This document shows, in pieces, positions 30,052 through 37,841 of a stretch of DNA of 37,841 nucleotides (its first letter is position 1; each line of letters opens with the position of its first letter). Location of the stretch: positions 1-37,841 of the IMG/VR virus record IMGVR_UViG_3300032334_002355; one strand, written 5' to 3'. Made by a program: the position numbers and the translations under genes. The notes beneath the pieces are model-generated. The model was not told the origin of the DNA. It was given only the letters and a program-made list of their open reading frames with translations, and ran no database searches. This DNA comes from a virus.

Positions 30052-30266
30052 GCAAGGTTACCCTGCTCGACGAGTTGCTCAAAAATATCCCACAGCCGTT
30101 GGACGCGCAGCGTGTGCAACTCGGCGAGCCCGAGCAGCACGTTCGCTAGTTTGTCTACGTCGTGGTCGGCTGCTGTAGCGCTCACGGCGATCAACTGCAG
30201 GTCGTCCGCCGTGCGCCAGCATTCCATGACGCTCTGCTCTAACTCAAACCGATCAGGTGTGGCCAT
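30048..30266 (-). CDS. Small conserved phage protein (72 aa)
   Basis: The pattern MATPDRFELEQSVMECWRTADDL, then DVDKLANVLLGLAEL, LWDIFEQLVEQ is a short helical protein that I recognise as widespread in tailed phages (RFELE..IM.CW..VDDL type) and of unknown function. GGGAA lies before the ATG at 30266. Its stop overlaps the methyltransferase GTG. It is the first gene after the tRNA. Confidence 0.7.
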   Translation of the reverse strand: MATPDRFELEQSVMECWRTADDLQLIAVSATAADHDVDKLANVLLGLAELHTLRVQRLWDIFEQLVEQGNLA

Positions 30267-30284
30267 ATGCTGTTCCCTAATAAA

Positions 30285-30356
30285 CTGCCCGGGTAAGACT
30301 CGAACTTACAACCCCAGCATTAACAGTGCCGTGCACTACCATTGTGCTACCGGGCA
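30285..30356 (-). tRNA. tRNA-Asn (anticodon GTT)
   Basis: A complete cloverleaf on the minus strand: acceptor TGCCCGG/CCGGGCA (seven pairs), D stem GCAC/GTGC with loop AATGGTA, anticodon stem CGGCA/TGCTG with loop CTGTTAA (anticodon GTT), five-base variable loop, T stem GTAAG/CTTAC with loop TTCGAGT, and discriminator G73 as expected for Asn. CCA is not encoded. It lies three bases after the ferritin-like stop and 19 before the next ATG, so it must be cut out of an mRNA. Confidence 0.95.
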
Positions 30357-30359
30357 TTT

Positions 30360-30923
30360 TTACGTGGCTAAAAACTTTTCCGGATCGTGCCGCGTGTTGC
30401 GCAGTATCTGCCGCAGATCGTCGGCCATGAGCCGGCGCATCCGCTCGCAGTCTTCGTAACTGTCTTTCAATTGATCTTCATAAAACACGGTCAGATAGCG
30501 CGCCGTCACCGGAAACGCATCCGCCAGATACTCCAACTGCTTCAGCCGCGTGGCATAGTTTTGCGCAACATGGGCCTCTAATTCAATCGCGTGCGTCAGG
30601 GCGTCGGCCGGGTGTGTGAACGTGGAGAACTCGTGCCCGGTCTGTGTCGGCTGGGCGTAGTTCAATCCGTACAGCCGGTCGAGAAACATCTGGACGTGCT
30701 GCATCTCACCCTTGGCCGCGTCGGTAAAAAACTCGCGGTATTCGGCGGCGTGAAGGCCGGTGATCGCACTGGCGTGATACAGATAAAACGCCAGATGCGT
30801 CCACTCGTTCTGCAGGTCGCTGTTCATCACGTCCAAAAACGCGGGCAGCGTCAGCGCCGGCACGCCCGTCGGCCCCGCTGGGCCTGCGGGGCCCGAATCG
30901 CAGCGGGTATTGTCAACTGTCAT
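30360..30923 (-). CDS. Ferritin-like diiron protein with collagen-like leader
   Basis: 187 residues; AGGTG before the ATG, which overlaps the previous stop. Residues 11-20 (GPAGPAGPTG) are a short collagen-like leader. From residue 26 the protein is a four-helix bundle: LQNEWTHLAFYLYH (Glu40), KGEMQHVQMF (Glu73 and His76, the ExxH ligand pair), AIELEAHVAQNYA (Glu114/Glu116) and VFYEDQLKDSYED (Glu149). This is the ligand order of ferritin-like and bacterioferritin/DPS-type domains. It could bind iron or detoxify peroxide. The odd leader suggests attachment to another Gly-X-Y protein or to the virion; that is speculation. Confidence 0.75.
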   Translation of the reverse strand: MTVDNTRCDSGPAGPAGPTGVPALTLPAFLDVMNSDLQNEWTHLAFYLYHASAITGLHAAEYREFFTDAAKGEMQHVQMFLDRLYGLNYAQPTQTGHEFSTFTHPADALTHAIELEAHVAQNYATRLKQLEYLADAFPVTARYLTVFYEDQLKDSYEDCERMRRLMADDLRQILRNTRHDPEKFLAT

Positions 30924-31555
30924 ACGCGCACCTCATCGTCAAAGACATCGGGAGTAAAATCCGGCTCCGCCGCCGGACAAAATGAAAACGTCTGGGAAAA
31001 ATCCGCGTGGGGTTTGGGCGGCGGTATCAACGCCGAAATAGGCACGTTATAACAATCCCAGCGAAACCGCCAGCCACGATCACTGGCGGGGTCGAGATCG
31101 CCGCGCGCGTAAAATTGCGCCACGCCCGACGAGAAAAAATCTCGCTTGGGCATGAAGCCCAGCAGCCACGCCTGCGACAAGTCGTTGAGTACCCGCACGA
31201 ACGCGTAGTAATCGCACTGCTGCTTGATGTTGCTCGCCGCGATTGAGCAGTTGTATTCCGGCCGCGGGACGCTCGTGCACCGCTTCGTCTTGACGTCGAT
31301 TCGGCCTAGCCACAGCGGGTCGAGCACGTCGTAGTGAAACACGTCGGGCACACCCTCGGACGCCAACCAGTTGTAATAACTGCGCACCAACTCTTCCCCC
31401 ACAAATCCGGCCAGCGTGCCGTCGCCCTCGGTGATCGAGTTGCGCAGATACCCGCGACCGTTGCGGGTGGTGAGCGTGTCTCGCATCTCCTGCTCACGGG
31501 CGCGGGCGGCCTCAATCTGGTTGTCCGTGGGAATCAAGAGCACCGGAGTAGCCAT
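30920..31555 (-). CDS. Conserved phage protein, PD-(D/E)XK nuclease-like
   Basis: 211 residues; AAAGGA before the ATG. Pattern: GTLAGFVGEELVRSYY (Glu54), VFHYDVLDP, then RIDVKTKRCT (Asp87 and Lys89), followed by YNCSIAASNIKQQCDYYAF. An acidic helix, a strand with Asp and an (D/E)XK-like strand, then a Gln, is the order of PD-(D/E)XK nucleases. The same sequence family (GFLGE, KIDVKTKRCT, QQCD) is common in large phages as an uncharacterised protein. The C-terminal 60 residues are variable. Activity is not proven; it may be a structure-specific or host-DNA nuclease. Confidence 0.7.
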   Translation of the reverse strand: MATPVLLIPTDNQIEAARAREQEMRDTLTTRNGRGYLRNSITEGDGTLAGFVGEELVRSYYNWLASEGVPDVFHYDVLDPLWLGRIDVKTKRCTSVPRPEYNCSIAASNIKQQCDYYAFVRVLNDLSQAWLLGFMPKRDFFSSGVAQFYARGDLDPASDRGWRFRWDCYNVPISALIPPPKPHADFSQTFSFCPAAEPDFTPDVFDDEVRV

Positions 31556-31597
31556 GCGAATCCTTTCGCGTTAAGGGCATCCTTGCCAACCGCATCG

Positions 31598-32503
31598 TCA
31601 GCGCGGCACACACGCACTGAACTCCTGTCGCCAGTGCGGGAGCACCGCGGACCAGTCATAACACTGGGCCGCCGTAAGCGCCGCCTGCCGCATCTGATCG
31701 TACCGCGCTGGCTCGTTTTGTAAAGCGCGAATGGCCATTACGGCGCGCGTTGTAAACAAATCATCGGGTGTGGGCAGTAAAATACCAGCGCCGCGCTGGC
31801 AGTGTTCTGGAAATAAACCCACCGCCGTGCCCAACACCGGCAAGCCCGCCGCCGCGGCTTCTAACACAACGTATGGATTGCCCTCAGTTGTGGAGCAAAA
31901 AATTACCAGATCGACGTGCTGGTACAGGCGGTCCGCGGCGAGAAAATGCACATGCTCGCGATGGTACAGTGCGAGCGGCACCATCTCCGCCACGCGCTTG
32001 GCTAAATAACCGCGCTTGATATCATCGTGGTCGTCGACCCGGGCCATTTTGCCGAAATACCCTAACGTCCGCACGGTCGTCGGCGCTGGGCGCTGATAGT
32101 TTTGCGTTGTCACGCCGACCGGCAGCCACGCTGGTTCTCGGGCAATGTTGCGGAATTGGGCGCGCTCGATAATGTACGGGCTGACGGCCCCAAAACCGCG
32201 CAACTCCCCGAAGTATCGTTTAGGAAAGCGGCGGAGGGCGTCCACGAGGTCAAAGTCACTGTGGGCGTGACCATAGCACTTGTGTAAAGGAATGCCGTAG
32301 GCGTCGTGCAGGAAAAAGCATCCCACGGGTGTGGAGCAGAATAGATCGTACTTTTGCTGCAGCCCGGCAACTGTTTCGGCGTCATAGCCTTTACTCCAAT
32401 CCAGCAGATCACAATCGTATTCGGGATACAGATATTTAGCCGCCTCGCGGAATATCTTGCCGAACACCCAGTTATCTTCGAAGTAGAATAAGACGCGCTT
32501 CAC
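31598..32503 (-). CDS. GT4-like glycosyltransferase
   Basis: 301 residues; GTG start at 32503 with GGAG about nine bases ahead. It has a two-domain GT-B layout. The C-terminal half has the donor-binding signature FCSTTEGNPYVVLEAAAAGL with the E-x7-E motif, followed by PVLGTAVGLFPE, typical of GT4. The N-terminal half is short (about 130 residues). It would transfer a nucleotide-activated sugar to an unknown acceptor, perhaps a virion protein, DNA base or host surface glycan. An FkbM methyltransferase lies a few genes downstream, so a glycan made by the pair is possible. Confidence 0.85.
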   Translation of the reverse strand: MKRVLFYFEDNWVFGKIFREAAKYLYPEYDCDLLDWSKGYDAETVAGLQQKYDLFCSTPVGCFFLHDAYGIPLHKCYGHAHSDFDLVDALRRFPKRYFGELRGFGAVSPYIIERAQFRNIAREPAWLPVGVTTQNYQRPAPTTVRTLGYFGKMARVDDHDDIKRGYLAKRVAEMVPLALYHREHVHFLAADRLYQHVDLVIFCSTTEGNPYVVLEAAAAGLPVLGTAVGLFPEHCQRGAGILLPTPDDLFTTRAVMAIRALQNEPARYDQMRQAALTAAQCYDWSAVLPHWRQEFSACVPR

Positions 32504-32569
32504 ACGCTCACTCCGGCGGCTGAAAGTAGCCTACCGCGGCGCGCGCATGCTGTAAACAGCGGCCGGCCG

Positions 32570-34795
32570 TTATTTGGCCGACTTCTTTTTTGTTTCGGGC
32601 TTTTTTTTACTGCCAGCGGGCCGACAAGAGTCGTTGCTGTAGGGGGCTTTGCCCGGCACGGGTTCATAACCAGCCCAGCAGCGGGCGGCTTTTTGGCACA
32701 GCACGATAATCTTTTCGCGCTGATTGGAAGGCGGCTGGCTCATCTTTCGTTTTTGCAGTTCATGCAATCTCCGGGTGTTTTTTAAATCATACGTCGGCTT
32801 CTGCGCCTGCAACGTTTGCAAGTCGTGTAACTCTTTGGCGTCCATGGCGTTAAATGCGCGCTTGGTCGTCGTCTCGTCCGCCCACTGCGCCACGAGATAG
32901 CGCACAATGTGTTCATGCTGGTGAAACGAGTTTTGCTTCTCTTGTCCGCCAGTCCACCAGTCGGAAATAGCGGCGCGCGTGGCTTGGCCGGCTTGGTTGG
33001 CGTAGCCCATCGGGTCAGACGCAAACGCGCCCATCGCCGAGCCCGCCTGCCCGATGGCGTCGACAGCCTGTCCCGCCCGGCCGTACCATGTTTTGCCGCC
33101 GTCTGTGTACGCTCGTCCGGCGGCTAACTGTTTCCCAATATCGCTATTCGGGTCGTCAAACGCGCCCAGAATTTGCTGCGAGTTAGCGAACGCGCGCTCC
33201 GCGTCGGCAGGAGACTTGATATTATTGGGGTCCATGCGCATGAGCAGCGAATTGCGCAGTGATGCCGGCAAGCCCGCTAACTGCTGTAACTGCCCGCGCT
33301 GCTGCTCGGCTTTGGCCAACTGCGCCTTCGCGCCAGCCGTGCCGCCCATTACCGCGCCCATCAGCCCGCCACCACCGCCCTGATTTGCCGCAGCCGCGAC
33401 CGGATTGTCGGCCATGAGCGTAGATAAATCTTGCTTGCCCGGCACCATGCCCATGGCTTGGCCCGCGTCCAGCAGCATGTTGTTAACACCCGACTGCGCA
33501 CCTTCACCGAACATGCCGCCCATCGCGCCGCCCACCCCCGCTACGCCCAAGCCCAGCAAGCCCAGTAGGCCCATGCCGCCACCGCCTTCGCCAAACAGCG
33601 ACGACATCAAACCGACTACGCCCGCGCCAAGCCCTAAGCCCATCATCATCTTCATCGGCATCGACATGTTGTTCCAGCCGTCCATGGCCTGCTGAAAGAA
33701 CCCGCCTTGTTCCTGCGTGGTGGGTGGCGCGCCGGTTTGGGCCTGCCGCTCCGCCATCATTCGTTGAAACTCTTGGGACACAAAATTGTTGCCAGCGCCG
33801 TCGATGCGGCTTTGAAACGCGCGGGCATTCGGCGTGTCTTTGCCGCCTGCCAAATCGTTTAGCCCCTGTTTTAATTCAGGGTCCGAATCAACAAGACTTT
33901 GCACATACGCCCGCGCATCTTGTTGGCGTTCTGGCACCGGCCGATTTTGATCGTTTAATCTTTCGCTGAGTTGGGCCTGATCGAGTTCCGGTTGCGTCGG
34001 CCCGCCCGTGGGATTCGTGGCTTTTTCTTGGTCAATTGTTTGGTTAAGCCGCTGCTGGTCCATTTGGGCGCCGGCTTGCCCCGCAGTTTCCGCAGTCTGC
34101 GCTGGCGCGGGCTGGGCGACGGGCATCGGCTGGTTCGCGCCCACTGTTCCGGCAAAGTTATCAGGCAAAATCGAGCCGGTATTCGGTGCGGGTTGGGCGC
34201 CAGCCGGTCCTGCGGTTGTCGGCAGCGCGTCAGCGGGTGTCTGCGGCGGGCCGCCGTCTGGAAAGCCGCCCCGTTGCGCCGGCATCTGTCCCTTATTGGC
34301 GATCCACGAGTCTACCCATTTTTGTTGGTCGGCAGGGCGCTGCGACTGCCCGGTGCGATAGCCATATTCGCGCAAATACTCACGTTGCCCCTGCTGCATG
34401 GCAACGTGTGGATCATCCGATAACTTGGGCGCCCACGGAGTATTCATGACATCAAAATCAGGAATTTCTTCCTTCGCTGCCATTAATTCGGCCGGGGAGT
34501 TGTATGTTTGACCGGTAACCAACGACGGCATGCCTTCGGCACGGCCTGAAAAACCCCGCCGAAAAGCGTGCCGCGACACCGCGGCGGTGTCGCCCAGTTG
34601 CGGGCCGGAGTTACCGCCCAGCGACGGCGCCATAGTTGCGGGAGCGGGCATTTTTCCACCCCCAAGCCCGCCGCTTAGCGCCGCCGGGCCGCTTAATCCC
34701 GCGGCGCTGGGCTGCGTGTCCGAGCCGGGTACTCCCGTCAGCGTGCTGCCATACTTATGCAAACCCCGGTGCAGTATGTGTCGCAATGGTGTCAT
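32570..34795 (-). CDS. Large Gly/Gln/Pro-rich virion-like protein with central hydrophobic domain (741 aa)
   Basis: GAGG precedes the ATG. The first 300 residues are disordered and rich in Gly, Pro and Gln. Residues about 380-445 hold a very Gly- and Met-rich hydrophobic stretch (MKMMMGLGLGAGVVGLMSSL, then GMGLLGLLGLGVAGVGGAMG), then more Ala/Gly helices. The C-terminus is charged and ends in a Lys-rich tail (SKKKPETKKKSAK) after a Cys pair. This resembles internal, ejected or pore-forming virion proteins. It precedes the glycosyltransferase and follows a paralogue of another virion-like gene. Function is inferred from composition only. Confidence 0.65.
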   Translation of the reverse strand: MTPLRHILHRGLHKYGSTLTGVPGSDTQPSAAGLSGPAALSGGLGGGKMPAPATMAPSLGGNSGPQLGDTAAVSRHAFRRGFSGRAEGMPSLVTGQTYNSPAELMAAKEEIPDFDVMNTPWAPKLSDDPHVAMQQGQREYLREYGYRTGQSQRPADQQKWVDSWIANKGQMPAQRGGFPDGGPPQTPADALPTTAGPAGAQPAPNTGSILPDNFAGTVGANQPMPVAQPAPAQTAETAGQAGAQMDQQRLNQTIDQEKATNPTGGPTQPELDQAQLSERLNDQNRPVPERQQDARAYVQSLVDSDPELKQGLNDLAGGKDTPNARAFQSRIDGAGNNFVSQEFQRMMAERQAQTGAPPTTQEQGGFFQQAMDGWNNMSMPMKMMMGLGLGAGVVGLMSSLFGEGGGGMGLLGLLGLGVAGVGGAMGGMFGEGAQSGVNNMLLDAGQAMGMVPGKQDLSTLMADNPVAAAANQGGGGGLMGAVMGGTAGAKAQLAKAEQQRGQLQQLAGLPASLRNSLLMRMDPNNIKSPADAERAFANSQQILGAFDDPNSDIGKQLAAGRAYTDGGKTWYGRAGQAVDAIGQAGSAMGAFASDPMGYANQAGQATRAAISDWWTGGQEKQNSFHQHEHIVRYLVAQWADETTTKRAFNAMDAKELHDLQTLQAQKPTYDLKNTRRLHELQKRKMSQPPSNQREKIIVLCQKAARCWAGYEPVPGKAPYSNDSCRPAGSKKKPETKKKSAK

Positions 34796-34819
34796 CGTCG
34801 CCTCGTGTACGGCACAAAC

Positions 34820-35728
34820 TTACTGCCGCATCTGCATCACACCCGCTGGCGCGGGGGTCTTCGCCCCAAACATGCGCGCAACAGGCTGCGGCAGGCCCAA
34901 CGGACCGCCTAACGAAGAAATATGTTTCCACGTCTCCAGTGGTTTGGGCAGACCGGGTGCGCCTATCGGCATTTCCATGCCCTTGGGCGCCATCGACGGT
35001 AAGCCCCAACTGGGACCTTTAACCTTGTCAAAGTTTCCAGTGCCCGCGGCGTAGGCGTCCATAGCCAAATCTTCGGGTTTATAGCCAATGCTTTTGAACG
35101 CCGGCTCCACCCGCGTTTGATACGTATTGATCGCCGTATTTGCGCGGTTCATCATGTTTTGGGCCGCGGGCGCGGCTTGATTCAGCATCTGGCTGCCCCG
35201 CTGCAGTAAATTCTGTCCGGCCGGTGTTTGCGACCCTGCGGCGACTGTCCCCGCCGTAGTCCCAGCCGTAGCCGCCGCAGAGCCCGGCAAAAACGTCGGC
35301 AGCATGGCGCCAGTCGCGTTCGTGGTGCCGAACAGCGGCGTGGCGCCTGCAGTCGTGCCGCCAAGAGCCGGCGCTGCGGCTAAACCACCTGCGGCTGCAC
35401 CAGCAACAGCGCCTGTGCCCATGGCTACTTGGCCTGCCCGCATCAAGCCAGTTTCGCCGCGCTCCCTGCCGGTCTGTTTCGTCCACGGGTTGTACCAGCG
35501 GTCCAACGTGTTTAGAAACGGCGAGGAGTTAGTTGGCGCGCCCGATGACCGCGCAGGCTTTGGTGGATTCATCCATTCCTGAAAAAATGAACGCGGAGCC
35601 GGCGGTTGTGCTGGCGTTGGCGCCGGCGCCGGTTTTGGCGGCAGGGCGGGCGCCGGGCGAGACCCCTGCGGGCCTTGTGCCATCTTTTGCATCAGTGTGC
35701 GGCCAAAGTTATAGGCGGCTGTGTGCAT
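34820..35728 (-). CDS. Glycine/alanine-rich protein (302 aa), paralogue of the gene at 15731-16798
   Basis: Residues 72-147 (LDRWYNPWTK, VAMGTGAVAGAAAGG, PLFGTTNATGAMLPT) match residues 69-145 of the 355-residue protein far downstream. The N-terminus is Pro-rich (PKPAPAPTPAQPPAP). The tandem zipper units of the paralogue are absent; the C-terminus has MDAYAAGTGNF and Pro/Met-rich segments instead. The ATG at 35728 has no clear ribosome site; internal Met codons at residues 13 and 16 are alternatives. It is likely a virion component of the same kind as its paralogue. Confidence 0.65.
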   Translation of the reverse strand: MHTAAYNFGRTLMQKMAQGPQGSRPAPALPPKPAPAPTPAQPPAPRSFFQEWMNPPKPARSSGAPTNSSPFLNTLDRWYNPWTKQTGRERGETGLMRAGQVAMGTGAVAGAAAGGLAAAPALGGTTAGATPLFGTTNATGAMLPTFLPGSAAATAGTTAGTVAAGSQTPAGQNLLQRGSQMLNQAAPAAQNMMNRANTAINTYQTRVEPAFKSIGYKPEDLAMDAYAAGTGNFDKVKGPSWGLPSMAPKGMEMPIGAPGLPKPLETWKHISSLGGPLGLPQPVARMFGAKTPAPAGVMQMRQ

Positions 35729-35773
35729 AATAAACTTGTGACAGGGGTGAAGTGTGGTTATTTATTGTAGCAA

Positions 35774-36124
35774 TCACAGAACGGCATGCGTAAACTGCAT
35801 CTCATAAGCAGAGTACAGTTCGGCAAACGCTACGCCCCATGCGGCGTCATGGGCTAAACTATTGAACGCCTCGTCGGTGGCGGCGGTGTCAAGCCGATGA
35901 TTCCACGCCCGCGCGTGCGCCCACTCGTGGAGCAGTGTGTCCATGGCGCGAATCTCGTCGATCTCGTTGTCGATCTGAATGAAAAACTTCTTGCCGTGTT
36001 TCCAGCAGCGGCCGTCCAGTTTTTTAGATAACTTGACGCGCCGCACGAAGACTGGAAATGCCGCGGGAAACTTCGTTTTCAGCATCCGCAGCAGCGCGTA
36101 ATAGTTTTTAAACACGCCGGGCAT
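35774..36124 (-). CDS. Small HExxH metallopeptidase-like protein
   Basis: 116 residues with GGAGG before the ATG. The core is MDTLLHEWAHARAWNH, with HEWAH giving two zinc ligands and the catalytic Glu; a later acidic helix (AWGVAFAELYSAYE) could supply the third ligand. A preceding strand pair (FFIQIDNEID) fits compact zincin folds such as SprT-like or M78-like phage proteins. Phage proteins of this size and pattern are common and uncharacterised. It follows the SNF2 helicase after a 108-base gap. Confidence 0.75.
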   Translation of the reverse strand: MPGVFKNYYALLRMLKTKFPAAFPVFVRRVKLSKKLDGRCWKHGKKFFIQIDNEIDEIRAMDTLLHEWAHARAWNHRLDTAATDEAFNSLAHDAAWGVAFAELYSAYEMQFTHAVL

Positions 36125-36232
36125 AGAACGTCCTCCGTGACAAGGCCCTGTGCCGGCGTCCTTGCCAGCGGAGCCCGATTATACCCGACAGCCGGAGGTG
36201 CCGTCGCCCGGAGTTTTTACGCTTTTTCAGGC
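36125..36232 (-). promoter_or_regulatory. Spacer with a TATAAT box and hairpins (possible promoter)
   Basis: TATAAT occurs on the minus strand at 36178-36183, about 55 bases before the metallopeptidase ATG. Just upstream of it CGACGGC and GCTGTCG can pair (one wobble, seven-base loop), and downstream CAAGG/CCTTG can pair. No convincing -35 is present. A 13-base element (TGGCAAGGACGCC, 36155-36167) recurs with one change at 31576-31588. Confidence 0.35.
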
Positions 36233-37841
36233 TTACTGGCTCTGCAACTGCCGGAATTGCGTCCGCTGCCACGCCTGCCCGGCCGGAGTATTTAACAACG
36301 CGGACATAGTTTTGCCGGGCCCGGACGCCATCTTCGTGCCAAAGGCAAACGGCCGGGTGTCATACGAACTTTGCTTAGTCGGCATGGTCCCGACCTCCTG
36401 TAATACCTTGCGGAACGTGTCGTTGAACTGTTCTTTCTCAGCGGTCAGGCGCTCCAACACCTCGTCCGCCGTGCGCTGGCGCTTCTTGCCGCCCAGCCAT
36501 TTGCCCCAGAAGCCCGGCTCTTCTGACTGGGCCAGATATCTTTGAACCGCGACACTCTTGAGTTCCTCGGGCAGGTCGCGGTGGCTGTCGAAGCGTAAGC
36601 CGCGCCCTTTGGCCTGCTGGCTGCGGGCTTCATTCCAGTGCGGGTCCAGAAGTTGAATTAAACTCGTGCCCTTGGTGGAAATACCTTCGGCGCCGGCCGG
36701 GCCAATTAAGAGCGCCCGGAGTTTCCCGGCGTTGTAGGCGTCCACCGCGGCTTGGCGCACTTTCGGGCTCACGCCGCCATGAAAAAACGCGTGCGGAATC
36801 TGGGCGCGCTCAAGGGCCGCGGCATAAGGGCGCAGGCCGGCGTCGATAAAGTTCGAGTAGATCAGGGCCTTCTTGCGCGGGTCACTCTCAAACTTGGTCT
36901 TCAAGTTATCAAACGCCGTGCGCAACTTGGAACTCTGGTCAAATGCCTTGAGCGGGTCCTTGTCGGCTCGGAACGGCTGGGTTGAGAGGCTGACTTGGCG
37001 CAGGCCGGTGAGAAAACTATTGAGGCGCGATAACTCGTCTTTGCTGAGCGGAAACTCTTGGTCTAACTTCCAGAGAAATCCGGGCGGAATCTTGGTCCGA
37101 ATCGCCTGTTGAATCTTCTGCTGCTCGTCGGACAACGGGACGCGCACGACCTCTTCGTTGACGTTCACGCCTTCAGGTGTTTTGCCCGGTTGGTAGTCGA
37201 CTTTGCCCGCCAGTAATTTGCGCAACTCATCTTCGTTCTTGACGTAGGGGACCGCGCCGGGTTTGGCCCCGCGCAGCCAGCCCAACAAACCCGGCCGGAC
37301 CGTCTTGTTGCCCACGAACTTGTCCTCGAAATCCTTGGGCGTGATGTACTTATCGTTGAGCATCGACACGAGGCTGGCTAAGTCACCGGGCGAGTTCGTG
37401 ATCGGTGTGCCTGTTAATAACAGCAGCCGGCGGGCCTGCATCGCCGCCTGCATCGCCGCGCGGGTGCTGGCGGCTTGTGGATTTCGCAGTCTTGCCGCCT
37501 CGTCCATGATCAGCGTGTCGGGGGGCGTGGTAAACTTCTTGCCCAAGCCCAGCCCCGTGTAACTCATGACTTCAGGATTCGAGCCGCGTGTAAACTTCTT
37601 GATCTCTTTCTGGAAATTTCCGCGCAGACTCGCCGGTACCACGACGCCATACTCGCTGCCATCGTGGGCCTTGGCTTTCTCGGCCGCGGCGATGCTGGCT
37701 AGTGATTTGCCGGTGCCTAAGCCGTGATAGACGAGCAGGCGGGGATCGTCGCCGGCAATGCGATCGGCTACGCGCTGCTGGTGCTCTTGGAGTTGCAGGT
37801 CAGGTATCAGGTCGGCTTGTTTATCTCTGCCAAATTGGCGC
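36233..37841 (-). CDS. SNF2/NPH-I-like superfamily 2 helicase (partial, N-terminus beyond window)
   Basis: The frame is open to the right edge, so the N-terminus is missing. Walker A is GLGTGKS (37703-37723), motif II is IMDEAARLRN (DEAA rather than DEAH), and motif III is LLTGTPITNSPGDL. The second lobe has KALIYSNFIDAG, HAFFHGGVSP, GAEGISTKGTSLIQLLDPHW and QQAKGRGLRFDSHRDLP. The last stretch resembles the motif VI region of poxvirus NPH-I/VETF and NCLDV helicases (GR.IR..SH..LP). SNF2-type ATPases translocate on duplex DNA. Because this phage encodes its own RNA polymerase, a transcription-recycling or termination role is conceivable. The C-terminal 100 residues include linkers typical of virion-like proteins. 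Confidence 0.85.
   Translation of the reverse strand, partial: RQFGRDKQADLIPDLQLQEHQQRVADRIAGDDPRLLVYHGLGTGKSLASIAAAEKAKAHDGSEYGVVVPASLRGNFQKEIKKFTRGSNPEVMSYTGLGLGKKFTTPPDTLIMDEAARLRNPQAASTRAAMQAAMQARRLLLLTGTPITNSPGDLASLVSMLNDKYITPKDFEDKFVGNKTVRPGLLGWLRGAKPGAVPYVKNEDELRKLLAGKVDYQPGKTPEGVNVNEEVVRVPLSDEQQKIQQAIRTKIPPGFLWKLDQEFPLSKDELSRLNSFLTGLRQVSLSTQPFRADKDPLKAFDQSSKLRTAFDNLKTKFESDPRKKALIYSNFIDAGLRPYAAALERAQIPHAFFHGGVSPKVRQAAVDAYNAGKLRALLIGPAGAEGISTKGTSLIQLLDPHWNEARSQQAKGRGLRFDSHRDLPEELKSVAVQRYLAQSEEPGFWGKWLGGKKRQRTADEVLERLTAEKEQFNDTFRKVLQEVGTMPTKQSSYDTRPFAFGTKMASGPGKTMSALLNTPAGQAWQRTQFRQLQSQ

Noticed and set aside
35745-35775. TACAAT-like -10 box before the 302-residue gene
   Set aside because: The best -35 match (TTTACG) is 19 bases away and lies in the upstream coding sequence; too weak to call.

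Overview
The window looks like part of a large double-stranded DNA tailed-phage genome (Caudoviricetes), probably assembled from an uncultured phage. Every gene I can support is on the minus strand. Genes are packed with 4-base stop/start overlaps or gaps of a few bases, and most starts have a good Shine-Dalgarno. The content is phage-like: tail and adhesin modules with collagen-like, lectin-like and fibronectin-III-like domains, several large glycine-zipper proteins of virion type, a holin, and a tRNA inside an operon. I see no ribosomal proteins, integrase, terminase or portal, and the host cannot be named from this window.

Transcription runs from high to low coordinates. Right block (about 37841-27126): an SNF2/NPH-I-like helicase cut by the window edge, a small HExxH metallopeptidase, two putative virion proteins, a GT4-like glycosyltransferase, a PD-(D/E)XK-like protein, a ferritin-like protein, tRNA-Asn(GTT), a small conserved protein, an FkbM-type methyltransferase, a membrane protein, a HAD phosphatase, a BPSL0761-like protein, a single-pass membrane protein and an actin-like ATPase. 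The block ends at a good intrinsic terminator (27076-27107).

Middle block (27040-18845): a degenerate phosphodiesterase-like protein, then a roughly 320-base structured region with a TATAAT box, then a LydA-type holin, an overlapping small exported or membrane ORF, an 857-residue 2H-phosphoesterase/Cys-cluster/Nudix/Nudix protein, several small membrane proteins, and a matrix-metalloproteinase-like protein with a cysteine switch. It ends at a second strong terminator (18792-18830).

Left block (18780-1): a papain-like peptidase, a small zinc-finger protein, glycine-zipper proteins, and the most striking feature, a multi-subunit RNA polymerase. One 1480-residue protein carries all of beta fused to the N-terminal part of beta-prime, including the DFDGD catalytic loop. 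Two small genes later, a 651-residue protein carries the C-terminal part of beta-prime, including the trigger loop. Neither piece contains a cysteine, so both usual zinc sites of beta-prime are gone. The block continues with a 798-residue unknown protein and a set of tail/adhesin genes that share short modules.

The RNA polymerase lies among virion-like genes, and an NPH-I-like ATPase lies in the same window. This suggests the phage runs its own transcription programme. Whether the polymerase is packaged in the virion is inference.
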